14,105 nucleotides of DNA, from the NCBI GenBank assembly GCA_964398215.1, contig CAYNNP010000175.1, positions 1 through 14,105 on the forward strand. Reading direction: 5' to 3'. Shown here piece after piece: positions 12,201-14,105 of the stretch (the stretch's first letter is position 1; the number at the start of each line of letters is the position of its first letter). The translations under genes were made by a program, and so were the position numbers. The notes beneath the pieces are model-generated. The model was not told the origin of the DNA. It searched no databases and worked only from the letters and a program-made list of their open reading frames with translations. The stretch is from CAYNNP01 sp964398215. GTDB lineage: Bacteria > Planctomycetota > Planctomycetia > Pirellulales > Pirellulaceae.

Positions 12201-14105
12201 CACGATTGGGTTCTACACCGACGATGTCGTGGCCAGTGGAGCCTTGGCTGAATCGCTCACCGCAGCGGAGATTTCTGATCTAGAAGATGACTTGGTCCCG
12301 TTGGATCTATCCGTATTGAGTGGACGATCACGCGATTGGGTCGGTGTGTTTGATGGCAACAGTGGCGACGACACACTCGTTGGCAGTGACGGCCGGGATC
12401 GATTGGACGGCGGCGTTGGCAGTGACATACTTTATGGCTTCACTGGCGACGATCGCTTGTGGGGCGATGCCGGTGGTGGGACCGCTAGTGACAACGACAC
12501 ACTGTACGCTGGCCAGGGGAACGACGATTTAGTTGGTGGCCAAGGCACGAACAGTTTGTATGCATGGAGTTACGATCCAGGTCTGGGCCTCGCGCCAACC
12601 GCAGACCTTACAGACGACCCAACGATCCAGCAAGGTTTTGGTGTGTTCGTTGACGCAACGGGTGGCTTCCAGAACAACGATGGCGACCTGAATGATGACG
12701 GGATTTTGGATCTTGATGCTGATGTGACCGTTGGTCCGGTGCGGAGCCCGTACATCCAGGAAATCACTGGTTTGAACCGGTTACTGGGCGGCAACAATGA
12801 CGACCTGTTATTCGGTGGAACGACCGTCGACTTTTTGTACGGCAACGGAGGCAACGATACGCTCCATCGCGCTGATGGTACGACGTTTGAGTCAGCCGAT
12901 GGCGGGGTCGCGGGCGATGAATGGATAGAGTACGCCAGGGAATCTGATCAAGTCTGGTATATCGGTGGTAGTAACGCAGATGACAGGATTGATGTCAATT
13001 ACGTCACCGAACCAGGCTTGCTGACCGATCACCACTTGGTCACACGGCTGACCAATAACAATGGCAACTTTAGTTTTGCGGCACAGGTCCGATTGGACTA
13101 TTCAGCGACCGATGCGGACGGCAATGCGATTTGGACTGTGCAGGATCTAGAGTTCAGATTGGATGCACTCTTGTCGGCGTCGGGTGCTGAATCACGGCGT
13201 GAGGCGTTGTCTGATATCGCCGAGGCTGCACTTGAAGTGACCGCGTCTGAATTGATCGCTGGTTTGTTACCGCCCGAAGGCGATTTCTTGGTGATCATTG
13301 TCGACGCTTTGGATGGAAACGACCAAGTCACCGTTGGACCAACGGTTCAAAGAACGGTCTGGGTTGATGGCGGTGCGGGCGACGACGTGATTGAAATTCA
13401 AACTGGCAACGCAATTTTAGTCGACCGAGCAGAAAGCTCTCCTGGGTTGTCAGGCAGAACCAGTCGCAACGACATTCCAACTCAAGCGTTTGGGTTATTA
13501 GCTCCGAATTCCGAAGGTGTGAATACGACTTTCGATGATCGGGAGATAGACGAGGTTGTCACGTTCACGGCACTGTCGATTGATAACCCTGACGACACAG
13601 ATTGGTATCGATTCTCGCTATCAGGTACTGGTGATGCACTGGGTTCAATCACCACTGCGAGCGGATCGCCTATCGACAACTTAGAACTGAGGATTTTTGA
13701 TGCTGCGGACATTGATTCCGAAACTGGTTCGCTGCAGAACGCGACCCCAATCTTGATCAGCAGCATCAGCCCTGCGAACTCGCAAGTCAGTGAAATTAAC
13801 GACCTAAGCGCGCTGGATGCCAGCACAGACTATCTGCTGGAAGTAACCAGTAATACGGTCCCCACGCTATACGACTTGCGGATAAATCTGACTGGTGTCG
13901 ACATTGATACGCTAGACGACCCGCTAGAAATCAATATGTCGCTGCGTGAGGATACCAATCGTCGCGATGTGATTTTTGGCGGTACCGGCGACGATATCCT
14001 TCGCGGTGGTGCGGGTGAAGATTGGATCTTTGGTAACGAAGGTAACGATGTGATCACTGGTGGAAACGACCGTCAGGCAAGCGACTTGTTGTTTGGTGGT
14101 CCTGG
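250..14105 (+). CDS. Giant LEPR-XLL-type RTX repeat surface protein, 3' end outside window
   Basis: The frame is open for 4,618 codons from ATG 250 to the window edge. The protein is extremely rich in Asp, Gly, Thr, Ser and Ala, and poor in Lys, His, Tyr and Cys (two Cys in all), so it is strongly acidic. Order of parts: basic leader with LEQRQLLAAD (31-40); five A-R super-repeats (57 to about 2,400) with inserted alpha/beta modules and EF-hand-like loops; linker with basic patch (about 2,540-2,590); cysteine-containing beta domain (about 2,635-2,810); RTX-type GGxGxD arrays and beta modules (2,890 on); PPC-like domain (about 4,418-4,555); further RTX turns at the edge. The likely role is a calcium-stabilised extracellular fibre or adhesin. 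I chose ATG 250 because it places the LEPR-XLL-like motif about 30 residues in after a Lys/Arg-rich leader, as is usual for the family. An in-frame ATG at 202 would add 16 residues; neither start has a clear Shine-Dalgarno sequence. No catalytic motif was seen. No neighbouring gene is visible. Confidence 0.97.
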   Translation, partial: MLNRKSSATLYRRRAKKLQHKTSRQRLAEQLEQRQLLAADSPMLDPVDLTNLDQDQILASLNGLDQAADRLSVNALLNRSIPTTGISLNDLLDSPSEQRDWGDLLRFEETAANYFAEFDPASPLYDEANLGLNPDSDGLVSAIASQINVLSSAGFVNADAFSFVGGRDAATGDIRFDLAIDAEKTETITPDLDALGSQWTDLGVVFDPGATVDLHSTADIYLTFGIGLDQPFSLEQFDIATSVDETGTLAYSLGGDAIDGDITTGTGNFRADAGANITLAGGGSLDQQLQIASATTTDGLNINLGFNDVVYSGTNRTFIDSDLLDVTPATPGGNAVAVALNASGQSLIDALEGIADWIDDAVADEDNTNLQTVVPLANRTLADLLTTPTQSVDFNGTSEVTIAALPDVANQYTATLVGVSEAASIGIKSGDTVRFLATTGDRFPATISRVEGNVVTFGYDEDRGDEPDTATTSVTFQIGTSLGGSLRSTLERYHETQDTPSIAMVLSDLSVLLGTPTLSTSGSTLSLTPVITPEAIQISTRLDFGEQIEGLEFDDSADFEISATPMFTLPLEIDLSDGSLQIGSGADVRVALSAEVDDPVFTGAAGFLNAVLNEQTASSVGIKLDANLDFDIAGGTQAVSDLQNSDLVVSVDAGSAVDIPGLTITPSGLAGTSGNVTVATSGPVGFTDFAGLAGAYGASGIVVNEATPLERFEGLTPSDVVATFVRLGGAIESISDNLDVPGGIPFVEDAITTVTDFTRQASQVASILFDNAIIVGEDEITATTGQLESDATFVVRIEDADAVFVTVTADSTADNATIDDLYIDINAALADAGLGEDLIAERLSGDDANRLSIRTIDPSRGTTIDITTLQVTGISFAPSSGRVGEEVNLRIAVNTENIDEEVSVDIALPIDVTQGNTSLSDLVRDLNAAMEVNVDDDTLLSDLFVALVEGENIRIAAVDSTATSISISGGENLGFGTDQTADDNPAASVLGLGVSTGALAELRIDTIGDMIDVLNEIMPTATTLAYDAANDRVTFNLNLEETFSETIDLNFARAIDLGFGDLNLAGGADAIFEVTAGIDLAVGLDLTRAGSGQSVSGTTLLSSLGDSGVSLKVGVTSTNVADPTVDTLQVEIKRFGQAASTVDIQLDADDFSDNDTFASGSGNAAAADLAFDIRDQFAAQGIAVRAEALDDDRLVLISDDPEINSITVTQAAFGFEVGDSGDQYDLLITLGDGTTVDVNLDGSEDLDDVKDAIEAAGPTLSVEFVGDQIHITDSSTIVEDNRLTIAAGSDSFGTSPAGAVLGILSRAADEDDETTVGFNEDRTVVGEHLRLGDILDQFFIDTSATSVFANATIDASEIDLNASLGLLELGVDGGFFGDVALHGDGVSDANAFSIAAGISLPDNGDGDGFLRLSDFGGQDLSDALAAVVPTFSYGGSATFPIAIPLTGDSQEVSFELQNDGLRPTFNVSAQSILDLRDKVADFRNLSLSDIAGLLHQVVDLLRDSDIDGLNDSIPVINRTPNELLGFTDGLLAAANRLLEGPDASTLQDIRNQLAGQISFVTGSPGQIASLNAALDRVTAAINPVHAYELEINHDGGTVRTEMIFSTATALDIEAMINEAIGLGDVVDVAGRTGSPFTLTFDSSLGDVSLDASSASGLTTQFETTTEGVLDTESAVIELEFVESSGLVASLSSLQSVVSDLEAAGIEIDAIQGLVSELTGGVVSTENLGDFLSELISEELGLPVTVGVDFIDADSATDGFQATLKLELGIEAPTEPITTGFDLALGDFGPVTLAAGGDVEVDFGGSIDLDVGFNFANLTPYIFDSTQFSLTAGINAGVNATATIGGFEAGLSGAAVLHNGDGVSPASISVSVDQNLAPTDSNTIGGIPIAQFFSAGLGNALDFALAGEVDVDFDADLPSVGDVEDAIQLLDFDPFGSGTPTIDFSNLTTGVNEYLAGLTDLSGASLDQLIDGTRAVLTTIESGLTSDLLSSIPLVGDGIDLGASFVGELQSLVDDFEILINESEDSIDALVDDLKTVIYDALGPLGANILQLDPLFDDDESVDDANEVADFRDVAISLSDLSSTPPAEVELSISLDLAGRDVIDADFDLGLDAVAFEFETAGGVELVFDYEFNLGFGINLRDGFFFELNQNTNFDEDGFDDGTAGTPEIELGAEVRLKPGTTLSGELFFLRLNAASNPIEDYNANGVIDSGLNEAADGIDYNRDGDMNDVLDEPAGGLDDGRLSKGTGLRGDIFIDINDPTGDDGRLSLGDLRGGSSLLSAGVRAEAFVDLGLSADTTAGSALPKLSTDLTVDWGVSYSTHVPDGEIQSVGFVSGTPEVAFHDVSLDLGSFFESIAGPAFSAFSEYIEPARPVIDFLRAEVPGFSDISTATGGPRITFLDLGAYAAGLGSQVEQARRVLDTLDGILSAVDDIQSFAGADGFIINFGDFVVTGGTSNEVTGESLGTNAASGSEVALAQQAKAGTITVRVDGVALGSQDYRVIHGPTTEIRFLRAQTGVLTADYEFTTGKIDVTDEDTQVSVAGGQTSSTLGSNSNGTIDPDVFTQIDNSNNTTPGANSSGTKSRLNRLGRSALSGGHGLSIPLLADPSNAFKLLTGETVELLEWDIPTLNLDLPFSARFGPLVPPFPIYARIGGNIGATLDFSLGFDTRGITQTGNFLDGLYFGDLSEGSTGDDIDEVEFRLGVDVGVGIDIGIASAYITGGVQGNIGFNWNDIDGDGKLYFDELAALATLPNDIDVPGACVFDAHGGLNAVVGIDWTAGVSIFSVSGYIPIINENIFSFEYSCNVDLDTATLIQGDPNFDDGTLVLNAGPRAGLRDPGNSVDDDEVYTIRQITVDGIDTIEVEYDFNFTAGTTIQLRRHYPASQVERIHFDGGAGDDMITIESSVMKPVTLIGGDGNDTLIGGNTETTFVGGRGDDTIRGGTANDVYLFEDNWGNDTISDADGSRDRFDFSGATDDLTVTLGSIQVSGTGGSVTSPTGGFVEGIESMVAGSGNDELILGDAADATRVWTIDGAFGRGNIDNEFFFERFENLTGGNQADVFVFAGGSIDGTTDGGGGDDTLDYTVASGDIEVNRQTRTGNFIGEYENIEAVKGNASGNNTLVGADADANWNVTGQNTGDIDGFDFENFQNLTGGDSNDVFTVSASGSITGKLRGTTTIGHVDDDKLDLAAKNESLDVDIQSTNAGIVSGGASVDFGSIENLVGGSASDQFVLQPLTGLNGTIDGGVGAEDHLDFEAWSSSVNVTLDGAVNAGESYGGFVTGVERLTGGSANDVLTGNDSANRIIGLGGSDTINGLTGDNVLIGDFAVFASGSIVTDARLNDGDDVISAAGGNNIALPGFGNDRVEITGSGDNFVAGDGARISFAGNQIENLQSIGSVNGGDDTIITGSGNDVIIAGNGADQINVGDGGNVVLGDRGVVELVNGIPTTATSEISVNAGDDSIIAGTGFDGIIGGGGNDNASQIDGLITIEGIDAGDGDNYVLGDDGVIGFASGLPASALLTPSPQDGNDIITTGAGRDFVYTGNGDNNRVASGDGHDDVIGGSGSDDIDGQGGNDWIVGLLGDDIIDGGAGHDVAFGGVALGTRADYYLSDLSDLDPTKFEQPAEVLAVQDAYSTDTDITEFGRPDDPNSGNGGYVSPLDIVPIIVAGVSIDGVVADGRDRLAGGDDNDILFGGVDADELRGGSGIDYLDAGAGLDLVVNGDEGDDVIRGGAGGDVLSGGSGIDQVIGDGGDDILRGDAGDGSSQAGQRLFGGLGRDTLFAFSDTTNVSNAAGDQLFGDAGGDFLHGNVRVELFVGGSGNDFITGDEFAGPNYEERTDADVTGANDVLLGGSGEDQLFGGGGDDEIWGGSGTDYIVGQQGSDLQYGGSGIDLFVLPTSLGSDNHIDPGTDTIDGHFGNSVAGDVPDDNATDILAIDGTTADDQILIGAQAGGQAAVSYNGNIVPVNLLVDGNIVVEQFRVAGLTGDDTIGFYTDDVVASGALAESLTAAEISDLEDDLVPLDLSVLSGRSRDWVGVFDGNSGDDTLVGSDGRDRLDGGVGSDILYGFTGDDRLWGDAGGGTASDNDTLYAGQGNDDLVGGQGTNSLYAWSYDPGLGLAPTADLTDDPTIQQGFGVFVDATGGFQNNDGDLNDDGILDLDADVTVGPVRSPYIQEITGLNRLLGGNNDDLLFGGTTVDFLYGNGGNDTLHRADGTTFESADGGVAGDEWIEYARESDQVWYIGGSNADDRIDVNYVTEPGLLTDHHLVTRLTNNNGNFSFAAQVRLDYSATDADGNAIWTVQDLEFRLDALLSASGAESRREALSDIAEAALEVTASELIAGLLPPEGDFLVIIVDALDGNDQVTVGPTVQRTVWVDGGAGDDVIEIQTGNAILVDRAESSPGLSGRTSRNDIPTQAFGLLAPNSEGVNTTFDDREIDEVVTFTALSIDNPDDTDWYRFSLSGTGDALGSITTASGSPIDNLELRIFDAADIDSETGSLQNATPILISSISPANSQVSEINDLSALDASTDYLLEVTSNTVPTLYDLRINLTGVDIDTLDDPLEINMSLREDTNRRDVIFGGTGDDILRGGAGEDWIFGNEGNDVITGGNDRQASDLLFGGP
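340..369 (+). other. LEPR-XLL-like N-terminal motif (residues 31-40)
   Basis: LEQRQLLAAD matches the planctomycete LEPR-X-LL signature with Gln in place of the usual Pro. It follows a leader with many Arg and Lys (RRRAKK at residues 12-17). In known proteins the motif sits near the N-terminus of very large exported proteins and is thought to concern targeting. No hydrophobic signal-peptide core of normal length is visible around it. Confidence 0.8.
418..1284 (+). repeat. A-R super-repeat, copy 1 (residues 57-345)
   Basis: The A segment (residues 57-93) has spaced Leu/Ile residues, then SIPTTGISLNDLLD. The R segment (172-228) runs from GDIRFDLAIDA to IYLTFGIGL and is alternating hydrophobic/polar, as in beta strands. 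The A-to-R start distance is 115 residues, with a second helical patch between. This is the least interrupted copy together with copy 5. The tail (about 229-340) is Gly/Thr/Ala-rich beta sequence. Confidence 0.55.
1288..2412 (+). repeat. A-R super-repeat, copy 2 (residues 347-721)
   Basis: The A segment (347-385) contains LIDALEGIADWIDD and ends VVPLANRTLADLL. The R segment (523-575) runs from STLSLTPVITP to LPLEIDL. A-to-R distance is 176 residues, about 60 more than in copies 1 and 5. The extra sequence is a beta-like module at about residues 398-478 containing SGDTVRFLATTGDRFPATI. The tail holds ASSVGIKLDANLDFDI, another beta strand pair. Confidence 0.5.
2602..3171 (+). repeat. B modules 1 and 2 (about residues 785-974)
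   Basis: Two adjacent alpha/beta units share a pattern: a beta strand, then a short helix, then two strands. The helices read IDDLYIDINAALADAGLG and LSDLVRDLNAAMEVNV; the following strands read RLSIRTID and NIRIAAVD. The D-(I/L)-N-A-A core and order resemble flagellin-IN-type motifs, a resemblance I cannot test here. They sit between the A and R segments of copy 3. Confidence 0.45.
3604..4110 (+). repeat. B modules 3 and 4 (about residues 1119-1287)
   Basis: Two further alpha/beta units. The helices read AADLAFDIRDQFAAQGI and LDDVKDAIEAAG; the paired strands read DRLVLISD with SITVTQ, and DQIHITD with RLTIAAG. Spacing and order match B modules 1 and 2. They are inserted after the R segment of copy 3, splitting it from its tail. 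Confidence 0.45.
4456..4491 (+). other. EF-hand-like loop NGDGDGFLRLSD (residues 1403-1414)
   Basis: Asn/Asp at positions 1, 3, 5 and 12, Gly at 6 and Leu at 8 fit the canonical 12-residue calcium loop. It follows the beta block of copy 3's tail, and a shorter acidic turn HGDGVSD precedes it at residues 1382-1388. No second helix typical of a paired EF-hand is evident, so it is probably a single loop as in dockerins. Confidence 0.5.
4702..6138 (+). repeat. A-R super-repeat, copy 4 (residues 1485-1963)
   Basis: The A segment (1485-1530) holds LSDIAGLLHQVVDLLRD and SIPVINRTPNELL; PxxNRTxxxLL is shared with copy 2. The R segment (1757-1814) runs from DGFQATLKLELGI to LDVGFNF. A-to-R distance is 272 because a B module and further helical sequence intervene. 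The tail is continuous here and ends GLSGAAVLHNGDGVSPAS, the counterpart of HGDGVSDANAF in copy 3. Confidence 0.55.
5002..5220 (+). repeat. B module 5 (about residues 1585-1657)
   Basis: Strand YELEINHDGGTVRTEMIF, helix ALDIEAMINEAIGLG and strands FTLTFDS and VSLDASS repeat the B order. It is inserted between the A and R segments of super-repeat copy 4. Identity with the other B modules is low; the match rests on the pattern. Confidence 0.35.
6847..6945 (+). other. Tandem 14-residue acidic loops, DYNx(N/D)G type
   Basis: DYNANGVIDSGLNE (residues 2200-2213) and DYNRDGDMNDVLDE (2219-2232) share DYNx(N/D)Gx(I/M)(D/N)xxLxE and start 19 residues apart. They look like EF-hand loops up to position 9, but the closing Glu is at position 14, not 12. 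Calcium binding is plausible and untested. A third degenerate loop follows at residues 2255-2270. Confidence 0.45.
7012..7059 (+). other. Degenerate EF-hand-like loop (residues 2255-2270)
   Basis: DINDPTGDDGRLSLGD has the DGRLSLGD half of an EF-hand/dockerin loop with extra residues in the acidic part. It closes the run of acidic loops after super-repeat copy 5. Confidence 0.35.
7441..7863 (+). other. Unassigned helical plus beta segment (residues 2398-2538)
   Basis: A helical stretch (SQVEQARRVLDTLDGILSAV, residues 2409-2428) is followed by beta-like sequence, including TITVRVDGVALGS and VLTADYEFTTG. The helix is reminiscent of the A segments but lacks the IP/VP turn. I recognise no named domain. 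Confidence 0.35.
7864..8016 (+). other. Ser/Thr/Asn/Gly linker with basic patch (residues 2539-2589)
   Basis: The stretch has almost no large hydrophobic residues and many S, T, N and G, so it is probably flexible. It ends in KSRLNRLGRS (2580-2589), with four Arg and one Lys in ten residues, the most basic patch after the N-terminal leader in a very acidic protein. It separates the super-repeat half from the cysteine and RTX half. It could be a processing site or a contact surface. Confidence 0.5.
8152..8670 (+). other. Beta domain with EF-hand loop and the only two cysteines (residues 2635-2807)
   Basis: Strands such as IYARIGGNIGATLDFSLGFD and FRLGVDVGVGIDIGIAS resemble the R-tail blocks and may be a sixth, diverged copy. 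A canonical EF-hand loop follows at residues 2731-2742. Cys2759 (GACVFD) and Cys2802 (YSCNVD) are 43 residues apart; no other Cys occurs in the visible 4,618 residues. In an exported protein they could form a disulfide. Confidence 0.5.
8440..8475 (+). other. Canonical EF-hand loop DIDGDGKLYFDE (residues 2731-2742)
   Basis: Asp at 1, 3 and 5, Gly at 6, Leu at 8 and Glu at 12 fit the calcium loop exactly. A short helix (LAALATLP) follows. It directly follows the FRLGVDV beta block. Confidence 0.75.
8917..9120 (+). repeat. First RTX-type calcium-binding array (residues 2890-2957)
   Basis: GGAGDD, GGDGND and GGRGDD turns alternate with short hydrophobic strands (TLIGG, TTFVGG, TIRGG), as in hemolysin-type nonapeptide repeats. 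The array ends with NDVYLFEDNWGNDTI, the DxYxFxxxxGxD sequence often found at the edge of RTX rolls. The preceding 60 residues (LVLNAGPRAGLRDPG and following) look like a beta module. Confidence 0.8.
9259..10110 (+). repeat. FENLTGG-type repeats with a period of about 100 residues (residues 3004-3287)
   Basis: Two full units and part of a third. Each unit has an IE-containing turn, then ADA followed by a W-containing strand, then a FENLTGG-type core with DVF, a GSI(D/T)G turn and a GGxGxD-like or derived loop. FENLTGG (9388) and FQNLTGG (9685) are 297 bases apart, and the ADATRVW and ADANWNV segments keep a similar distance. IENLVGG (9895) and VERLTGG (10087) continue the series with shorter spacing. 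The unit probably forms a beta-solenoid turn. Confidence 0.65.
10192..10899 (+). repeat. GDN...GD super-repeat inside RTX region (residues 3315-3550)
   Basis: Four units start at GDNVLIGD (10192), GDNFVAGD (10351), GGNVVLGD (10522) and GDNYVLGD (10729). Each continues with a short strand, a variable loop, then NDGDD-like and GxGxD turns. A fifth partial start (GDNNRVASG) is at 10873. Unit lengths are 53, 57, 69 and 48 residues. The variation is in the loop after the GD strand. Confidence 0.6.
10915..11034 (+). repeat. RTX turns after the super-repeat (residues 3556-3595)
   Basis: GGSGSD, GQGGND and GGAGHD turns in regular succession, closing the first long repeat zone. Confidence 0.75.
11041..11270 (+). 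other. Non-repetitive spacer between RTX arrays (residues 3598-3674)
   Basis: An acidic segment with tyrosines and prolines (YYLSDLSDLDPTKFEQPAEV) followed by hydrophobic IVPIIVAGVSIDG. It has no GGxGxD turn and no domain I recognise. Confidence 0.4.
11275..11925 (+). repeat. Densest RTX array (residues 3676-3892)
   Basis: About 16 GGxGxD-type turns by hand count, including GGSGID three times, GGAGGD, GGSGND, GGSGED, GGGGDD and GGSGTD. Insertions (SSQAGQ, SDTTNVSNAAG, EFAGPNYEERTDADVTG) interrupt the regular register. In known RTX proteins such arrays fold into a parallel beta roll on binding calcium outside the cell. Confidence 0.85.
12040..12255 (+). other. Beta module between RTX arrays (residues 3931-4002)
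   Basis: The order is IDGTTADDQILIG, a strand pair around VSYNGNIVPVNLLVDG, then FRVAGLTGDDTIGFY. An RTX-like GDDTI turn closes it. I know no named family; similar modules are expected in other planctomycete giants. Confidence 0.35.
12352..12560 (+). repeat. RTX array (residues 4035-4103)
   Basis: GNSGDD, GSDGRD, GGVGSD, GFTGDD and GQGND turns, ending with QGTNSLYAW. A dockerin-like half loop (DLNDDGILDLDAD, 12685-12723) follows but lacks an acidic residue at position 12. Confidence 0.75.
12778..12870 (+). repeat. Short RTX array (residues 4177-4207)
   Basis: GGNNDD and GNGGND turns with strands LLFGG and FLYGN. Confidence 0.65.
12901..13440 (+). other. Mixed alpha/beta module with one RTX turn (residues 4218-4397)
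   Basis: It starts with beta sequence (QVWYIGGSNADDRIDVNYV), then LLTDHHLVTRL. A probable helix follows (GAESRREALSDIAEAALEVT, about 4312-4331). Then come a hydrophobic strand (FLVIIVDALDGNDQVTVG) and VWVDGGAGDDVIEI. It does not match a family I can name. The double His at 4262-4263 is unusual in this His-poor protein, but no catalytic site is evident. Confidence 0.4.
13501..13914 (+). other. PPC-like beta domain (about residues 4418-4555)
   Basis: DTDWYRFSL (4449-4457), followed by LELRIFDA, ILISSISP, a DYLLEV strand and YDLRINLTG, fits the pre-peptidase C-terminal (PPC) jelly-roll pattern: (D)xDWYxF, LxLxLxD, YxLxV, YxLxI. Such domains are non-catalytic and found in secreted proteins. Here it interrupts the RTX arrays rather than following a protease. 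The call is from pattern only. Confidence 0.6.
13963..14105 (+). repeat. Last visible RTX array, cut by window end (residues 4572 on)
   Basis: GGTGDD, GGAGED and GNEGND turns, then GGNDRQASDLLFGG. The repeat is in full register at the edge, so more RTX sequence and the true C-terminus lie beyond it. Confidence 0.8.

Noticed and set aside
13561..13914. PPC-like domain as a sign of a protease
   Set aside because: No protease catalytic motif was seen in the visible protein; PPC domains are non-catalytic.
8917..14105. Repeated GGxGxD-coding DNA as a CRISPR array or DNA-level tandem repeat
   Set aside because: Similarity is at protein level only; nucleotide copies vary at third positions and in spacing, and the frame continues through them.

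Overview
The window holds one gene. A single + strand reading frame runs from an ATG at 250 to the last base without a stop: 4,618 complete codons, so the protein is at least 4,618 residues (very roughly 470 kDa) and its C-terminus lies beyond the window. I translated this frame line by line and found no interruption. Every other sizeable open frame, including a 669-codon one on the minus strand, is a shadow of this gene.

The organism is most likely a planctomycete of the Rhodopirellula/Pirellulales type. The N-terminus carries a version of the LEPR-XLL motif (here LEQRQLLAAD, residues 31-40), which marks giant exported or surface proteins of Planctomycetes. G+C content is in the mid-50s by eye, and no clear Shine-Dalgarno sequence precedes the start. 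This is inferred from family knowledge, not from a search.

Layout. Bases 1-249 are non-coding and AT-rich at first, with several dyad-symmetric elements and at best a weak promoter. Residues 1-40 are a basic leader ending in the LEPR-XLL-like motif. Residues 57 to about 2,400 contain five diverged copies of a large repeat. Each copy has a helical A segment (hydrophobic heptad-like stretch, then an IP/VP turn) and a beta-rich R segment of about 55 residues. Smaller alpha/beta modules (B), faintly like flagellin-IN motifs, are inserted at various points. EF-hand-like acidic loops follow several beta blocks. Residues about 2,540-2,590 are a Ser/Thr/Asn/Gly linker with a rare basic patch. Residues about 2,635-2,810 form a beta domain with a perfect EF-hand loop and the only two cysteines of the visible protein. 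From residue 2,890 onward the protein is built of RTX-type calcium-binding turns (GGxGxD, about 40 by hand count) in several arrays, separated by a duplicated module of about 100 residues, a GDN/LGD super-repeat, beta modules and a PPC-like domain. RTX turns are still running when the window ends.

The whole reads as a very long, highly acidic, calcium-dependent extracellular or cell-surface fibre or adhesin. Function is inferred from architecture; no catalytic domain is visible. The most notable points are the insertion-tolerant A-R super-repeat, the lone cysteine pair, the possible processing linker, and the nested repeat orders in the RTX half.
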